Shown one piece after another: positions 1-9,944 of a DNA stretch of 64,000 bases. The stretch covers positions 1,240,001 to 1,304,000 of the forward strand of contig NZ_JBFDUZ010000001.1 of NCBI RefSeq assembly GCF_040719145.1, given 5' to 3'. The translations under genes and the position numbers were made by a program. Under the pieces are notes generated by a model. The model made no database searches. It had not been told where the DNA came from and was given only the letters and a program-made list of their open reading frames with translations. The stretch's first letter is position 1. Every line of letters begins with the position of its first letter. This stretch comes from Paenibacillus sp. JQZ6Y-1 (lineage in GTDB: Bacteria; Bacillota; Bacilli; Paenibacillales; Paenibacillaceae).

Positions 1-2
1 AT

Positions 3-653
3 ATCGGTCGTACGATCGACGAATTGTTCCGTCTCGGCGCTAACGTATACTACAGTGGTGCAAACCCTGGCGTACACGTTTCCGGTCACGGTTCGCAAGA
101 AGAGCTGAAACTGATGCTGAACCTGATGAAACCTAAATATTTCATCCCGATTCACGGTGAATACCGGATGCAGCGTAGACATGCGATGCTGGGTGAAGCA
201 ACAGGCGTAGATCCGAACAACATCTTTATCGTAGACATCGGTGACACAGTTGAGATCGTTAACGGTGCTGCACGCAAAGCCGGTAAAGTCACTTCCGGTA
301 ACGTGCTGATCGATGGTCTGGGTGTCGGCGATGTAGGTAACATCGTACTGCGCGATCGCAAATTGCTGTCTCAAGACGGTATCATGGTCGTAGTCGTAAC
401 CCTGAGCAAACAAAATGGCCAGATCGTATCCGGTCCGGACATCATCTCCCGTGGTTTTGTCTATGTGCGCGAATCCGAAGGTCTGCTGGATGAAGCAAAC
501 CGCATCGTAACAAGCACATTGCAACGTCTGATGAGTGAGAACGTTAACGAGTGGGCTTCCCTGAAAACTAGCGTCAAAGACGCGCTCGGACGTTTCCTGT
601 ACGAACAGACACGCCGCAGACCGATGATCCTGCCGATCATTATGGAAGTGTAA
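3..653 (+). CDS. rnjB: Ribonuclease J, C-terminal part (5' end outside window)
   Basis: RNase J is a metallo-beta-lactamase/beta-CASP ribonuclease with 5'-to-3' exonuclease and endonuclease activity in mRNA decay and RNA maturation. The reading frame is open from base 3, so the start lies upstream. Visible are the beta-CASP motif SGHGSQEE, then the PIHGEYRM metal-binding motif, and the C-terminal dimerisation domain ending RRRPMILPIIMEV. The order RNase J followed by spoIIIE matches the rnjB (ymfA) position of Bacillus subtilis, which is why I use that symbol; the fragment alone does not separate J1 from J2. tepA and ylzJ, which lie between the two genes in B. subtilis, are absent. A strong terminator follows. 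Confidence 0.93.
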   Translation: MGRTIDELFRLGANVYYSGANPGVHVSGHGSQEELKLMLNLMKPKYFIPIHGEYRMQRRHAMLGEATGVDPNNIFIVDIGDTVEIVNGAARKAGKVTSGNVLIDGLGVGDVGNIVLRDRKLLSQDGIMVVVVTLSKQNGQIVSGPDIISRGFVYVRESEGLLDEANRIVTSTLQRLMSENVNEWASLKTSVKDALGRFLYEQTRRRPMILPIIMEV

Positions 654-700
654 GCACATGTCATTGTGCTTTTTGAATAAAAAGTAAGGGCAACCAGTCG

Positions 701-755
701 CCCCTGCTTCTCCGCATGGTATATTGGACGGTCCCATGCGGGGAGCAGGGGTTTT
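701..755 (+). terminator. Rho-independent terminator after RNase J gene
   Basis: Near-perfect inverted repeat of 18–19 nt (701–719 with 734–751), a 14-nt loop and a TTTTG run. It separates the RNase J transcript from spoIIIE. Confidence 0.9.
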
Positions 756-801
756 GTCGTTTCAAAACGCAAACAAATGTACGGCATCTGCGGTTGGAGT
801 A

Positions 802-810
802 TGCTATAAT
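802..810 (+). promoter_or_regulatory. Extended -10 promoter of spoIIIE
   Basis: TGCTATAAT, an extended -10 element (TGn before a perfect TATAAT at 805–810). No good -35 hexamer lies 16–18 nt upstream, as is usual for extended -10 promoters. The spoIIIE Shine-Dalgarno (CGGAGGTGG, 818–826) follows 7 nt later, leaving a very short leader. Confidence 0.6.
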
Positions 811-832
811 AACACATCGGAGGTGGTAACAG

Positions 833-3694
833 GTGGCTAAGCCGAAAACAGCCCAGAAGCCCAGAACGACAACCAAAACAACCCGGAAGTCCGCGCCATC
901 TGCTGCGCGGAAACCGGCGCAAAGTGCCAAGCGCAAATCGTCTACTGGACGTAAGCGCAAAAGCAATAAGGCACCTGCTTTGAGTATATTAAAATATGAA
1001 ATTTACGGGATTATCCTGATTACCTTATCGGTTATTGCATTGTCCAGACAGGCTGCTGTTGGACATTTTCTGTATTACATAACTGCGTTTATTTTAGGCA
1101 AAGTGTACTTTGTTCTGCCGCTGGTAGGAATGTACATTGGTCTGATGACAATGCTTCGTCAACGCTGGAATCATGGCTGGAACAGTCGCATGAGCGGGCT
1201 TGTATTGCTTGTCTTTACAATGACATTAGGAAGTGTGATGCTTCATGTACCGGCAGAACAGCTCAGCTCCTTGCCAGCACGACAGGAGGCAGGTGGTTAT
1301 ATCGGCGCTGTACAGACATGGATGCTAACGATGCTATTCGGTGTCATCGGTACAAAGCTAATTGCCGGAGTCATGTTGATGATCAGTCTGATGCTCATTA
1401 CGCAAAAGTCTGTGGTGGAAGTTGCTGATTACGGACGCAATATCCTTTCCGGCGCAGGTGCGGCTGTCGGACGACAATGGCAGTCTTCGCGTGAAGCGGT
1501 AGCAGAGCGTCGTCGGGAACGTGAATTGGAACTGGCGGAAGCTGAGGAACTTGCTGCACAGGAGCCAGAGACGTATGAGGAAGAGTACGAAGAGGGGCAG
1601 GCACGTCAAGGCTTGCTTGGCTGGTTACGCAAGTCTCGTGCCAATCAGGAGGAAGAGGAGACAGAAGCCGAAGAAACGGTATATGCAGCTCTGCCAGAGC
1701 GCTCAACGACCCCGTCGCGCCGTCGTTCCAAATCCAAAACGAGTCTCCCTGCGGAAGATTCCGTGGTGGCTTCAACAAGCGCGCAGCCTCGTTCTATGTA
1801 TATTGCGGATGAAGACGATCTGTGGGATAATGCGCCAGCGACAGGTACACTTGCAGCGAAGGCTGGAGATACTGTAGGTTCAGCTGAGGCTGTGGCTGCT
1901 TATACTGAAGGTGTTGAGCGCGATGCTGTACCAGATCGCACACCGATTATTCGAGATTTCTTTGAACAGATTCGTTCGGAGCGCTCAGATCAGCCAGAGC
2001 GTGAATACGGGGAGTCGGATGAGGTTAGTTCTACTGATTCCATTCATGATTATCCGTTAGTCGACAGTTATTCTGAGCATACAGATCAAGATCAGATTCC
2101 TTCTGATGTTATAAGTGATTCTATATCATCTGAATCGGCTCATTTGGCATCTAATCTTGAAGGGGCTGTAGAATCTGCACAGAATGATGCCAATATCGCA
2201 TCTTCTTCTGATGCAAGTGCAGCGGCTGAAGGCGATCAGCAAGCAGCTACGCCGCCTCCACCGCCGCCTAAGCCGTATCGATTGCCACCATACAGTCTGC
2301 TTGCGAAACCGAAAGTAAGCAGTAATGCAGCTGATCAGAATGACTATATGGTAATCGCACGTAAGCTGGAAACGACACTAGAGAGCTTTGGCGTTCGTGC
2401 GAAAGTGCTGGAAGTCGTACGAGGTCCAGCGGTAACACGATATGAAATTCAACCAGATGTCGGTGTCAAAGTTAGCCGCATTGTGGGCTTGACCGATGAT
2501 ATTGCGTTAGCACTTGCTGCCAAGGATATTCGAATGGAAGCCCCGATTCCCGGTAAATCAGCGATCGGTATTGAGGTGCCGAACAATGAAGTGGCAATGG
2601 TTACAATGCGCGAAGTCATGGAAACGCAGATTTTCAATGATTCCGAAGCCAAGCTGTCTATCGCCTTTGGTCGGGATATTGCGGGACAGACGATTATCGG
2701 CAATCTGGCAAAAATGCCCCATCTGCTCGTAGCTGGTGCGACCGGTTCAGGTAAATCGGTCTGTATCAATGGTATCATCACCAGTATTCTGTACAAAGCC
2801 AAACCAGACGAAGTCAAATTCCTAATGGTCGATCCGAAAATGGTCGAATTGAATATTTATAATGGAATTCCTCATTTGCTTGCTCCCGTTGTGACCGATC
2901 CACGCCGCGCTTCGCTGGCATTGAAAAAGATCGTGGTCGAGATGGAAAAGCGGTACGATCTATTTTCCAAATCGGGTACACGCAATATGGAAGGCTACAA
3001 TAATCTGATGAAAGACAATCCAGATGCGATTCTGCCTTATATCGTCGTCATTGTCGATGAGTTGGCGGATCTGATGATGGTTGCGGCAGGAGATGTAGAG
3101 GATGCGATTGCACGCTTGGCACAAATGGCGCGTGCTGCTGGTATTCACCTTATCATTGCGACCCAGCGTCCGTCCGTCGATGTAATTACCGGCGTAATCA
3201 AAGCGAATATTCCATCCCGTATCGCCTTTGGTGTATCATCTCAGATTGATTCCCGTACCATTCTTGATATGGGCGGCGCGGAAAAGCTGCTCGGCCGCGG
3301 CGATATGCTGTTTATGCCGATGGGCGCATCCAAGCCTGTGCGTGTACAGGGTGCTTTTATGTCTGATCAGGAAGTTGAGACGATTGTCGACTACTGCCGC
3401 AGTCAAGGCGAAGCCCAGTACAATGAGGATATTGTACCGGAAATCGACGATTCGGCTGCTGCTATGGATGAGCAAAAAGACGAGCTGTTTGATCAGGCGG
3501 TCCAAATTGTTGTCGAAGCCAAGCAAGCATCGGTTTCGCTATTGCAGCGCCGGATGCGAGTAGGGTATACACGTGCGGCACGGCTGATCGATTCGCTGGA
3601 GGCGCATGGTATTGTTGGTCCTTACGAAGGTAGTAAGCCACGCGAGGTGCTGGTTTCGCCAGAGCAGTATCACCAGATCGGCACAGGTAGTTAA
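833..3694 (+). CDS. spoIIIE: DNA translocase SpoIIIE/FtsK family
   Basis: Membrane-anchored hexameric ATPase that pumps chromosomal DNA through the division or sporulation septum. A Lys/Arg-rich N-terminus (about 1–47) is followed by four predicted membrane helices between about residues 50 and 190. A long acidic, Ser/Glu-rich low-complexity linker (about 215–490) precedes the motor: Walker A GATGSGKS near 635, Walker [13 protein letters not shown] near 740, and a C-terminal winged-helix gamma domain (about 890–945) that reads SRS/KOPS-type sequences. At 953 aa it is much longer than B. subtilis SpoIIIE (about 790), and the excess is all in the linker. The start is GTG at 833, 6 nt after GGAGGTGG. 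SpoIIIE is favoured over FtsK/SftA because of its place before ymfF. Confidence 0.95.
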   Translation: MAKPKTAQKPRTTTKTTRKSAPSAARKPAQSAKRKSSTGRKRKSNKAPALSILKYEIYGIILITLSVIALSRQAAVGHFLYYITAFILGKVYFVLPLVGMYIGLMTMLRQRWNHGWNSRMSGLVLLVFTMTLGSVMLHVPAEQLSSLPARQEAGGYIGAVQTWMLTMLFGVIGTKLIAGVMLMISLMLITQKSVVEVADYGRNILSGAGAAVGRQWQSSREAVAERRRERELELAEAEELAAQEPETYEEEYEEGQARQGLLGWLRKSRANQEEEETEAEETVYAALPERSTTPSRRRSKSKTSLPAEDSVVASTSAQPRSMYIADEDDLWDNAPATGTLAAKAGDTVGSAEAVAAYTEGVERDAVPDRTPIIRDFFEQIRSERSDQPEREYGESDEVSSTDSIHDYPLVDSYSEHTDQDQIPSDVISDSISSESAHLASNLEGAVESAQNDANIASSSDASAAAEGDQQAATPPPPPPKPYRLPPYSLLAKPKVSSNAADQNDYMVIARKLETTLESFGVRAKVLEVVRGPAVTRYEIQPDVGVKVSRIVGLTDDIALALAAKDIRMEAPIPGKSAIGIEVPNNEVAMVTMREVMETQIFNDSEAKLSIAFGRDIAGQTIIGNLAKMPHLLVAGATGSGKSVCINGIITSILYKAKPDEVKFLMVDPKMVELNIYNGIPHLLAPVVTDPRRASLALKKIVVEMEKRYDLFSKSGTRNMEGYNNLMKDNPDAILPYIVVIVDELADLMMVAAGDVEDAIARLAQMARAAGIHLIIATQRPSVDVITGVIKANIPSRIAFGVSSQIDSRTILDMGGAEKLLGRGDMLFMPMGASKPVRVQGAFMSDQEVETIVDYCRSQGEAQYNEDIVPEIDDSAAAMDEQKDELFDQAVQIVVEAKQASVSLLQRRMRVGYTRAARLIDSLEAHGIVGPYEGSKPREVLVSPEQYHQIGTGS

Positions 3695-3756
3695 GCTGGA
3701 TATTACTTGCGCATAGTCATACGTATAGAAAAACGTATATAAAGCTATAAAATCAA

Positions 3757-3797
3757 GAAAAAAGCGGATCAGCTCGTATAGGCTGATCCGCTTTTTA
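3757..3797. terminator. Bidirectional terminator between spoIIIE and the convergent gene
   Basis: 13-bp perfect stem AAAGCGGATCAGC (3761–3773) with its complement (3782–3794), flanked by an A-run on the left and a T-run on the right. It can stop transcription from both sides. Confidence 0.9.
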
Positions 3798-3869
3798 TTT
3801 GATCATTTGTAGTTCGTGTTATCCAAGCATTCTATTATGCAAACACCCTGTCTATCACCGTATCAACGA

Positions 3870-4955
3870 TTAGTTGTAACGTTTCAGGATGCTGGATTTG
3901 TTATTGCTATCATAAACAAAGCCGTAGATCGTTTTGCCAAGGTTGTTGTAAGCTGCATCAATATCAGCAGCAATACTGCTCAGCAGGCTTGTTGTTTGAT
4001 AGTCAGTGAGTGAATTCCAGTCGCTTTTGTTTGCATACACGCGGAACACGATGGACTCGTCGTTATCGTTGCTCAGCTCAATGCTCAGCTTGATATTGCG
4101 GTACGTACCATAGTTCGTGTTCAGATCTTTCTGCACGTTAGACAGATCGATATTAGCACTCAGTACGACGCTATCGCTATTGTTGACAGTGAAGCCAACC
4201 AGTTTCGTAGAGTTTTTGTTATATACCGTACCACTTACGCTAGCATCTTTGAAAGTGCTGTTGTTCAGAATGTCATCGACAACATCCTGCAACAGGTTTT
4301 TGCGGTTCGTCGTGGACAGATCGTTCCAGTTGGATTCATTTACACGAATCGTTACTTTAACCGAAGATTTGGTGCCAGTCAGCTCGATCGCTGCGCCAGT
4401 ACCTCTGTAGTCGCCATAACTGTTATTCAGTGTGCGCTGCAATTTGGTCAATTCGGTGCTGACATTGGTACTGCTGTTGGAGTTGCTGTCAGCCAATTGA
4501 TTTTTCAAGCTGGTGATCTGGGAATTCAGATCGGTTACTTGTGCTTGCAGTTGCGTAATCGTTGAATCTTTGGTAGAGCTTTGGGTTGTGGCATTGTTCA
4601 GCTGCAATTGCAGACTTTGAATTTGCGCATTCAATGAATCAACCGTCGATTGTGGAACTTGAGCAGTGGTGTCGACGATCGTTACACTTTTATCTGCATT
4701 GTTCCATGTTACCTTTTTGCCTACAGCATCGCCAAGGACACGCAGCGGTACATACGTTGTACCGTTGATCATAAATGGCTCTTGATTGGCAGCTACAGTC
4801 ACCTGCTGGTTGTTGTACAGCACTTTGATATTGGCATACACCGCTTTGAGTTGCTTGGTTGCATCCGAAGCGTATGTACTGTTGGCAAAAATAGTTCCAG
4901 ACAAAGCCAGAGCGGACACGGCAGTGATGATTACAGGTTTTTTATTCAGTTTCAT
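3870..4955 (-). CDS. Secreted copper-amine-oxidase-N-domain protein with coiled coil and two repeated domains
   Basis: 361 aa. A signal peptide (KKPVIITAVSALALSGTIFA, cleavage near residue 29) is followed by a copper amine oxidase N-terminal ('stalk') domain at about 38–93 with the typical INGTTYVPLRVLGDAVGKKV core. A coiled coil (about 100–165, rich in Gln, Leu and Asn) comes next. Two related 85-residue domains follow (about 170–265 and 270–361). Each starts L..(L/V)Q..LN..YG.YR, continues with a charged beta-rich stretch and N.S(N/D)WN.L, and ends near 'V.(N/D)(K/S)N'. The stalk domain is common in Paenibacillus cell-wall or secreted proteins; the repeated domains are not ones I recognise. 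The ATG at 4955 follows AAAAAGGAGTCT. The gene lies between spoIIIE and ymfF and runs against both, so it looks like an insertion into an otherwise conserved locus. Function unknown. Confidence 0.82.
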   Translation of the reverse strand: MKLNKKPVIITAVSALALSGTIFANSTYASDATKQLKAVYANIKVLYNNQQVTVAANQEPFMINGTTYVPLRVLGDAVGKKVTWNNADKSVTIVDTTAQVPQSTVDSLNAQIQSLQLQLNNATTQSSTKDSTITQLQAQVTDLNSQITSLKNQLADSNSNSSTNVSTELTKLQRTLNNSYGDYRGTGAAIELTGTKSSVKVTIRVNESNWNDLSTTNRKNLLQDVVDDILNNSTFKDASVSGTVYNKNSTKLVGFTVNNSDSVVLSANIDLSNVQKDLNTNYGTYRNIKLSIELSNDNDESIVFRVYANKSDWNSLTDYQTTSLLSSIAADIDAAYNNLGKTIYGFVYDSNNKSSILKRYN

Positions 4956-5245
4956 GTTCGTTCATCAGACTCCTTTTTAATAAATTTGGATAGCGGACGA
5001 CCCGTCTGATTATCCTATGTATTTAGACGTGTCCCGAGCAGAAATGTTTCGCTTCATTTTCCCGCGGGTACCAATTTTGTGATAATGAAGACCTAATTGG
5101 CCCCGGAGATTCGATTCTAACATAAAACCTTCGCGGAAAAAAATCAGCTTTGTCATCAGTATCATAATGTCATGATTGTGAATATGGATATTTACGACCA
5201 AAGAAGCAGTCAAATGAACCTTTGCTGTATTTTCATGCTGTTACA

Positions 5246-5275
5246 TTGCTTGTGCGGATTCGAATGTTATACAAT
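5246..5275 (+). promoter_or_regulatory. Probable sigma-A promoter of ymfF operon
   Basis: TTGCTT (5246–5251), 18-nt spacer, TACAAT (5270–5275). The 405-bp gap from 4956 to 5361 separates two divergent genes. Besides this promoter it holds only AT-rich DNA and a short CATGTA/TACATG dyad around 5304–5320. Confidence 0.45.
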
Positions 5276-5361
5276 GATACGTAAAGCATCTTTGATATCC
5301 ATGTATGTCCATGTACATGATTCGATATACACAAATTGATCTGGATAAAGGAGTTTTGACA

Positions 5362-6645
5362 TTGAACAGTACTGGTTTTGAGCACGGCGAAATCAATGGA
5401 ATCCGCGTGCACGTCCTGCCGACGACACGTTTTAAAACATTCGCGATCTCTCTGTATTTGGGAGTACCGCTCGCTGAAGATACCGTTACACCGACCGCAC
5501 TTATTCCTTTTATCTTGCGCCGGGGCAGTGAAACGTACCCGGAAACAACCCAATTTCGTGAAGCGCTGGAAGATATGTATGGCGCTGGTTTCGGTATTGA
5601 TGTATACAAAAAGGGCGATTACCAGTTGGTGCAGCTACGTATGGATACGATCAATGATTCCTTTGTTAGCAGCAATGAGCCATTGCTGGCGCGTAGTTTG
5701 ACCTTTATCGGAGATACACTGACCCGTCCAGCTTTGGAAAACGGTGTCTTCCGTAACAAATATGTACAGGCAGAACGCGAAAATGTTCGCAAACGTCTGG
5801 AATCGGTCATTGACGATAAAATCCGCTATGCAGCAGAGCGCTGTATTCAGGAAATGTGCAAAGACGAACCGTATCGTTTGAATCCATTGGGTCGTCTGGA
5901 TGCTCTGGATGAATGGGATAGCAAAGGGCTGCACGATTGGTATCGTCAGTGGTTAGCTTCCTGCAATCTTGATCTGTATGTCGTGGGTGATACATCGCTG
6001 AGTGAAGTGATCGAATTGGTAGGACGTACCTTCCATATTCATCGCACAGACGAAACCGCTGTGTACACACCAGCCATTCCACGTCCGGCTGTAGCCGAAG
6101 TTCGGCAGATTACGGAACGGATGGAGGTAAGTCAGGGCAAGCTGAATATGGGACTTCGCACGCCGATAACCTATAGCGACGAGCGCTATGCCTCGGCATT
6201 AGTGGCAAATGGTGTTCTAGGAGGCTTCCCGCATTCCAAGCTGTTTATGAATGTACGTGAAAAAGAAAGCCTCGCCTACTATGTTGCTTCGCGCTTTGAT
6301 CCGTACAAAGGGATTACGACAATCCAATCGGGGATCGAGCTGGAAAACTTCAACAAAGCACTCGATATTATCCGTCAGCAATTGTCGATATTGCAGGATG
6401 GACAAATTACCGAATCTGAGATCGCACAGACCAAAGCGCTTCTGCGTAATGATTTCTTAGAATCGCGTGATTCAGCATATCAGATGATCGGACATGATTT
6501 TAACGGACGATTTTCCGATAAAGAGCGTCCAGTAGAGGAGTTGCTAGAACAAATCGAAGCTGTAACAGCGGACGAAATTCAAGCAGCAGCACAAGTGCTT
6601 GAACTGGACACCATCTATTTCCTGACTGCGCAAAAGGAGGCTTAA
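5362..6645 (+). CDS. ymfF: M16-family peptidase-like protein YmfF (inactive-type subunit)
   Basis: 427 aa from a TTG start at 5362, chosen because AAAGGAG (5347–5353) lies 8 nt upstream; the in-frame ATG at 5305 has no ribosome site and would add a non-conserved stretch. The fold is that of M16 zinc peptidases, with N- and C-terminal halves. The HxxEH zinc motif, expected near 'PTALIPFILRRGSETYP', is absent, so this is the non-catalytic partner. YmfH next door keeps the motif and has the same length. M16 enzymes often pair an active and an inactive half, so a heterodimer is likely (inference). First gene of the ymfF–ymfH–ymfI set; the gap to ymfH is 3 nt. Confidence 0.9.
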   Translation: MNSTGFEHGEINGIRVHVLPTTRFKTFAISLYLGVPLAEDTVTPTALIPFILRRGSETYPETTQFREALEDMYGAGFGIDVYKKGDYQLVQLRMDTINDSFVSSNEPLLARSLTFIGDTLTRPALENGVFRNKYVQAERENVRKRLESVIDDKIRYAAERCIQEMCKDEPYRLNPLGRLDALDEWDSKGLHDWYRQWLASCNLDLYVVGDTSLSEVIELVGRTFHIHRTDETAVYTPAIPRPAVAEVRQITERMEVSQGKLNMGLRTPITYSDERYASALVANGVLGGFPHSKLFMNVREKESLAYYVASRFDPYKGITTIQSGIELENFNKALDIIRQQLSILQDGQITESEIAQTKALLRNDFLESRDSAYQMIGHDFNGRFSDKERPVEELLEQIEAVTADEIQAAAQVLELDTIYFLTAQKEA

Positions 6646-6648
6646 TTT

Positions 6649-7932
6649 ATGGAAAGCATACGTTACGATGAATTGCAGGAAACGTTATATCATGAAAAGC
6701 TGAATAATGGACTGGAAATATATGTGCTGCCAAAAGAAGGCTTTCAAAAAACCTATGCCACCTATGCAACGCGTTATGGCTCGGTAGACAACCATTTTCA
6801 AGTAGAAGGTGAGAATGAAGTAAAAGTACCGGACGGCATTGCTCATTTTCTGGAACACAAAATGTTTGAAGAACCAGATGGGGTAGACGTATTTTCCAAA
6901 TTTTCTGCCAAAGGTGCATCAGCGAACGCCTTTACCAGCTTTGACCAGACAGTGTATCTGTTCTCGGCAACCGAGCAGATTGAAGATAATGTGGAGACAC
7001 TGTTAAATTATGTGCAGAATCCATATTTTACTGAGGAAAATGTAAACAAGGAAAAAGGCATCATCGGTCAGGAAATCCAGATGTATAGCGATAATCCAGA
7101 CTGGCGTGTATACTTCGGACTGATCGAAGCGATGTATCAGAAAAATCCGGTGCGTATCGATATCGCAGGTACGATTGAGTCGATCAGCGAAATTACAAAG
7201 GATACCCTATATACGTGCTATAACACTTTTTATCATCCGTCTAATATGATGCTGTTCGTTGTAGGTGGAGTGAATCCAGAAGCAATCATTGAGCAGGTAC
7301 GCCGCAATCAGGATGCCAAAAACATTCAGCCGCAGGGACCGATCAGCCGTTACTTTGAAACGGAACCTCATGCTGTCGGTGAAACTTGGCATGAAGTGAA
7401 GCTGCCCGTATCCCAACCGAAGTTCCTGATGGGCTTTAAAGAGACCGAAATCGGTTTTGGCGGTGAAGAATTGCAGCGTCGTAATCTGACAACCAAGCTG
7501 GCGTTGGATCTGCTGCTTGGCACAAGTACGACCTTGTATCAAAAGCTGTACGATGAAGATCTGATTTCGGATGATTTTGGATATGATTATAGCAATACAG
7601 CGGAATATGCGTATTCGATGATTGGCGGCGATACGAAGGACCCTGAATTGCTCGTGAAGCGTTTAAAAGAAGAGATCAATGCCATTGTGCAAACAGGCTT
7701 TAGCCAAGATGCGTTTGACCGTGCGATTCGTAAGCGGATCGGTAATTATCTGCGTGCGCTGAATTCGCCGGAAAGTATTGCGCATGAGTTTACGCGCAGT
7801 CGTTTCAAAAATAGTGATTTCTTTGCTGTATTGCCTGTATACGAATCGCTTACATTGGAAGAAGTCAATCAGCGTCTGCGTGATCATATTAATTGGGACC
7901 AACTGGCTGTATCGGTCGTTGTTAATCCATGA
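6649..7932 (+). CDS. ymfH: M16-family zinc metallopeptidase YmfH
   Basis: 427 aa. The inverted zinc motif HFLEH is at about residues 66–70 (GIAHFLEHKMF), and the downstream glutamate required by M16 peptidases is plausibly in the ENVNKEKGIIGQEI segment. It is the catalytic member of the YmfF/YmfH pair. The ATG at 6649 has AAAGGAGG overlapping the ymfF stop, so the two are translationally coupled. Its last codons overlap ymfI by ATGA. The substrate is unknown; homologues are cytoplasmic or processing peptidases. Confidence 0.93.
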   Translation: MESIRYDELQETLYHEKLNNGLEIYVLPKEGFQKTYATYATRYGSVDNHFQVEGENEVKVPDGIAHFLEHKMFEEPDGVDVFSKFSAKGASANAFTSFDQTVYLFSATEQIEDNVETLLNYVQNPYFTEENVNKEKGIIGQEIQMYSDNPDWRVYFGLIEAMYQKNPVRIDIAGTIESISEITKDTLYTCYNTFYHPSNMMLFVVGGVNPEAIIEQVRRNQDAKNIQPQGPISRYFETEPHAVGETWHEVKLPVSQPKFLMGFKETEIGFGGEELQRRNLTTKLALDLLLGTSTTLYQKLYDEDLISDDFGYDYSNTAEYAYSMIGGDTKDPELLVKRLKEEINAIVQTGFSQDAFDRAIRKRIGNYLRALNSPESIAHEFTRSRFKNSDFFAVLPVYESLTLEEVNQRLRDHINWDQLAVSVVVNP

Positions 7933-8699
7933 GCTCACCCATTCAGGGCGGCAGCAAGCCGTTTGCAGAGATGAATGTATTGATTACTGGCGGCAGTCGC
8001 GGAATCGGCGCCGCCATTGCTCGGCGATTTGCGATGGCAGGTATGAATGTGATTATTCATTATCGTCAGTCGCATGAGCAGGCGAATGAAGTGGCTCGTG
8101 CTTGCCTCGATTATGGGGTACGCGTATTAACGGTGTCGGCGGATTTGCGAGATGTGGAGCAGATTCGTCGTATGCACGACAAGCTGGAGCAGCATGGACT
8201 AGAACCGGATATCTTAGTCAATAATGCGGGCATGTCACATTACGGCATGCTGGCAGATTTGACGGAGAGTGATTTTGACGATATCATGGCAACCAATCTG
8301 AAAGCTGTCTTTTTCTGCTCGCAGGTGTTTATGCCGTATATGATTCGGCAGCAATATGGACGAATAATTAACGTATCCAGCGTATGGGGCATGACCGGTG
8401 CTTCATGTGAAGTGCTATATTCTGCAAGTAAAGGTGGAGTGAATGCTTTTACCAAAGCCCTTGCCAAAGAGCTGGCGCCTTCTGGTGTGACCGTTAATGC
8501 GATTGCCCCAGGTGCGGTACGTACCGAGATGATTTCCCATTTGCAGCAGGATGAGATTCGTATGCTGGAAGATGATATTCCCGCCGGACGTATTGCCGAA
8601 CCGGATGAGATTGCGTCGATGGTGTACTTTTTGTCCTTGCCAGAATCTGGCTATATGACGGGACAGGTGGTTAGTCCGAACGGCGGCTGGGTAACGTAA
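7929..8699 (+). CDS. ymfI: SDR-family reductase YmfI (probable EF-P 5-aminopentanone reductase)
   Basis: 256 aa short-chain dehydrogenase/reductase. It has the Rossmann glycine motif TGGSRGIGAA, NNAG, and the catalytic Ser–Tyr–Lys set in NVSSVWG and YSASKGG (Tyr about 163, Lys about 167). In B. subtilis YmfI reduces the 5-aminopentanone group on elongation factor P; transferring that role here rests on the identical ymfF–ymfH–ymfI order and is inference, since many SDRs look like FabG. The start ATG overlaps the ymfH stop (ATGA), showing tight coupling. Confidence 0.85.
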   Translation: MSSPIQGGSKPFAEMNVLITGGSRGIGAAIARRFAMAGMNVIIHYRQSHEQANEVARACLDYGVRVLTVSADLRDVEQIRRMHDKLEQHGLEPDILVNNAGMSHYGMLADLTESDFDDIMATNLKAVFFCSQVFMPYMIRQQYGRIINVSSVWGMTGASCEVLYSASKGGVNAFTKALAKELAPSGVTVNAIAPGAVRTEMISHLQQDEIRMLEDDIPAGRIAEPDEIASMVYFLSLPESGYMTGQVVSPNGGWVT

Positions 8700-8943
8700 C
8701 GGAGAGCTGCTTCATGTTCATTCCTTCAAACAGAAGCTTCGGTACCTCGGTGTACAGTGAAGCTTCTATTCATTGTAGTCAGTGAATGATACACAGTGTT
8801 GTATTGCGAGTAAGGCATGTGCAGAGGCAAGCGGATCGTCATTGCCAACCATAATGATCCGGTTAAAAAGTTGTTTTCTTTCGCTTCTTGCCTTTCTATA
8901 TCATTTTATATATCATTAACATGTTAAAGACGTGAAGTTCGCA

Positions 8944-8982
8944 GCAGGCTGAAGTCATGTACATGATCAGCCGCTTTTTATT
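8944..8982 (+). terminator. Terminator in the ymfI–ymfK gap
   Basis: Stem GC-GGCTGA with TCAGCC-GC, an inner palindrome TCATGTACATGA and then TTTTTATT. The 392-bp gap (8700–9091) also holds a weaker 9-bp AGAAGCTTC/GAAGCTTCT repeat (8732–8767) without a T-run. I find no counterpart of ymfJ (DUF3243), which sits here in B. subtilis. Confidence 0.8.
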
Positions 8983-9091
8983 ATATGGCTGCTAGTCAGC
9001 CCTTCATGCAGTACATTTATGATGAGTGAAATCACATATATGAAATGCCCGCGCGGATGCGTCCGCATGATAACGGGAGGAAAGGTTCGAG

Positions 9092-9886
9092 GTGAACGTG
9101 GAAGCAAAACAGGTGAATCCGGAAGCAAAACAATGGTATTTGGAGTACAGGATACATAAAAACCGTCCTGGCTTACTTGGGGATGTGGCGTCTCTGCTTG
9201 GTATGCTTAACGTCAATATTCGCACCATCAACGGGGTGGAAGGCAAAACGCGTGGTATGCTGCTTGAATCCGACGATGATGAGAAAATCGTACTGCTCGG
9301 CGATATGCTGGCAAAAGTGACCAACATTACGATCACGGCGCTGCGTCAACCGAAGCTAGTCGATATTCTGGCTGTACGTCATGGTCGTTATATCGAACGC
9401 GATTCTGACGACAAAAAGACATTTCGCTTTACACGCGATGAACTCGGTCTCTTGGTCGATTTTCTCGGTGAAGTGTTCAAACGCGAAGGTAATCAGATTA
9501 TCGGTCTGCGCGGAATGCCGCGCGTCGGTAAAACAGAGTCGATCATTGCGGGTAGTGTATGTGCGATGAAGCGCTGGACATTTGTCTCGTCTACACTGCT
9601 GCGTCAAACTGTACGCAGTCAGTTGTCCGAAGAGGAAATGAGTCATGGCAATGTGTTTATTATCGACGGTATCGTAAGTACGATCCGATCCAATGAACGC
9701 CATTATCAGCTGCTACAGGATATTATGCAGATGCCGAGTACGAAGGTAATCGAGCATCCCGATATCTTTGTACGGGAATCGGATTATGATTATAGCGATT
9801 TCGACATTATTATCGAATTGCGCAACAATCCAGATGAAGAGATCGTCTATGATACATTCACGGAAACGTACACAGATGATATCTAA
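9092..9886 (+). CDS. ymfK: DUF3388 protein YmfK with ACT-like domain and P-loop
   Basis: 264 aa. The N-terminal 90 residues look like an ACT-type ligand-binding domain (KNRPGLLGDVASLLGMLNVN..INGVEG). The C-terminal part carries a Walker A-like loop GMPRVGKT (about 141–148) and a hydrophobic strand ending in D (NVFIIDG), so a nucleotide-binding switch is possible. The function of YmfK is not established. The GTG start at 9092 follows GGGAGGAAAGG. It stands alone between a terminator and rodZ (58-nt gap), as in B. subtilis apart from the missing ymfJ. Confidence 0.82.
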   Translation: MNVEAKQVNPEAKQWYLEYRIHKNRPGLLGDVASLLGMLNVNIRTINGVEGKTRGMLLESDDDEKIVLLGDMLAKVTNITITALRQPKLVDILAVRHGRYIERDSDDKKTFRFTRDELGLLVDFLGEVFKREGNQIIGLRGMPRVGKTESIIAGSVCAMKRWTFVSSTLLRQTVRSQLSEEEMSHGNVFIIDGIVSTIRSNERHYQLLQDIMQMPSTKVIEHPDIFVRESDYDYSDFDIIIELRNNPDEEIVYDTFTETYTDDI

Positions 9887-9944
9887 CATGACCAATAAAG
9901 CTCTGTCTTTATGTGATAAAACAATCTAATCAGGAGGTAATCGT

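Noticed and set aside
5305-5361. Upstream extension of ymfF from ATG 5305
   Set aside because: No ribosome site before 5305, while AAAGGAG is correctly placed for TTG 5362 and the product then has the family length.
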